Of a stretch of DNA of 64,000 nucleotides, positions 63,565-64,000 are shown in pieces; positions within the stretch are counted from its first letter, which is position 1; each line of letters begins with the position of its first letter. The position numbers and the translations under genes were made by a program. The stretch comes from Desulfuromonadaceae bacterium. GTDB lineage: Bacteria; Desulfobacterota; Desulfuromonadia; Desulfuromonadales; Desulfuromonadaceae. The notes below the pieces were generated by a model. That model saw nothing but the letters and a program-made list of their open reading frames with translations. It did not search any database and was not told the DNA's origin. The stretch covers positions 1 to 64,000 of the forward strand of contig JAFGXV010000050.1 in assembly GCA_016936455.1 (NCBI GenBank), in the 5' to 3' direction.

Positions 63565-64000
63565 ATGGAGAGTAAAACAACGGAGGCCAGCAACCAGTAT
63601 CTGACATTTACCCTGGAGGATGAAGTCTTTGCGCTCGAAATCGGCAAAGTACGCGAAGTCCTGGACTACACCGAAGTCACCAGAATCCCCCAAGTCCCCA
63701 GCTATATGTGCGGCGTCATCAATCTGCGAGGCAGTGTGGTACCCGTCATTGACATGCGCAGGAAATTCGCCCTGCCGGAAAAAGAAAAAACGGTCAATAC
63801 CTGCATCATCATCGCGGAGGTCACCCTTAGCGGCGATCAGGTCGTACTGGGCGCACTGGTCGATTCGGTTCGGGAAGTACTCGAACTCGACACCGGCGAC
63901 ATTGAGAACCCACCCCGGCTCGGGGTAGGCCTGAACACCGATTTTCTGCACGGCATGGGCAAGCACGATGAAAAATTTATTATGCTGCTCAACATCGACC
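63565..64000 (+). CDS. cheW: CheW chemotaxis adaptor, 5' part
   Basis: The frame is open to the right edge, and about 145 residues are present. The start has AAAGGG nine bases upstream. YLTFTLEDEVFALEIGKVREVLDY, PSYMCGVINLRGSVVPVIDMR and the later VREVLEL match the CheW fold, which links receptors to the CheA kinase. A chemoreceptor lies at 9245, but no CheA is in this window, so the rest of the cluster may lie to the right. Confidence 0.95.
   Translation, partial: MESKTTEASNQYLTFTLEDEVFALEIGKVREVLDYTEVTRIPQVPSYMCGVINLRGSVVPVIDMRRKFALPEKEKTVNTCIIIAEVTLSGDQVVLGALVDSVREVLELDTGDIENPPRLGVGLNTDFLHGMGKHDEKFIMLLNID

Overview
The window looks like chromosomal sequence from a GC-rich, anaerobic or microaerophilic delta-proteobacterium of the Desulfuromonadales type (Geobacter, Desulfuromonas, Pelobacter and relatives). 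This is inferred from the gene set and not from any search. It holds many c-di-GMP and two-component genes, a sigma-54 regulator next to a sigma-54 promoter for glutamate dehydrogenase, a CcsA-type cytochrome c assembly protein beside hemA, a heme-linked radical SAM enzyme, and an Fe-S oxidoreductase fused to a TVP38 membrane domain. Almost all of the window is coding. I saw no insertion sequence, prophage, CRISPR array or rRNA. One tRNA (Pro, CGG) is present.

Layout. 1-2050: the 3' end of a beta-propeller phytase and a lipoprotein alkaline phosphatase. 2295-7282 (minus): an apparent four-gene membrane-lipid operon with an unrecognised 814-residue protein, a phosphatidylserine decarboxylase homologue, an Lgt-like membrane protein and a DUF2062 protein. 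7390-14258 (minus): an EAL-CBS-GGDEF protein, a chemoreceptor and a PhoR/PhoB pair. The phoB leader carries four half-sites at an exact 11-bp period, a Pho-box candidate. 14483-17793 (plus): a HEAT-like protein coupled to an HD-GYP protein. 17794-21019 (minus): an AhbD-like radical SAM gene, hemE and hemH. 21106-24099 (minus): rdgC, an unusual small ferredoxin and a membrane glycosyltransferase. 24326-30554: an outer-membrane protein, a second glycosyltransferase, a GT-C-like membrane protein (minus), a tandem rhodanese, the Fe-S/TVP38 fusion and a small secreted protein.

30650-37836 (plus): a GAF-GAF-AAA+ sigma-54 activator, gdhA and a large protein joining a KaiC-like N-terminus to a PEP-synthase-type ATP-binding domain. 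37897-44655 (minus): a two-receiver diguanylate cyclase, an M16 peptidase, and the cluster ccsA-hemA-hemD-hemB, which lacks hemC. 44777-50913: a degenerate SIS protein, trxA (plus), a tightly overlapping minus-strand operon RDD-dapF-HAD-dtd-darP, and prmA-rsmE. 51144-57745 (plus): a PEP synthase/PPDK regulatory protein, an OmpR-type two-component pair, a periplasmic HtrA protease and a NarX/NarL-like pair. 57814-61517 (minus): a SulP transporter, mltG, plsY and tRNA-Pro. 61732-64000 (plus): a membrane diguanylate cyclase and the start of a cheW.

Themes. Tetrapyrrole and cytochrome assembly is split over two clusters. Phosphate acquisition genes and a PhoBR pair occur in the same window. Nitrogen and PEP/pyruvate control meet around gdhA, the PEP-synthase-like protein and the PpsR-type regulator. 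At least four c-di-GMP-related proteins are present. Several starts were moved from the longest open frame to an internal start with a better ribosome binding site, as stated in each entry.
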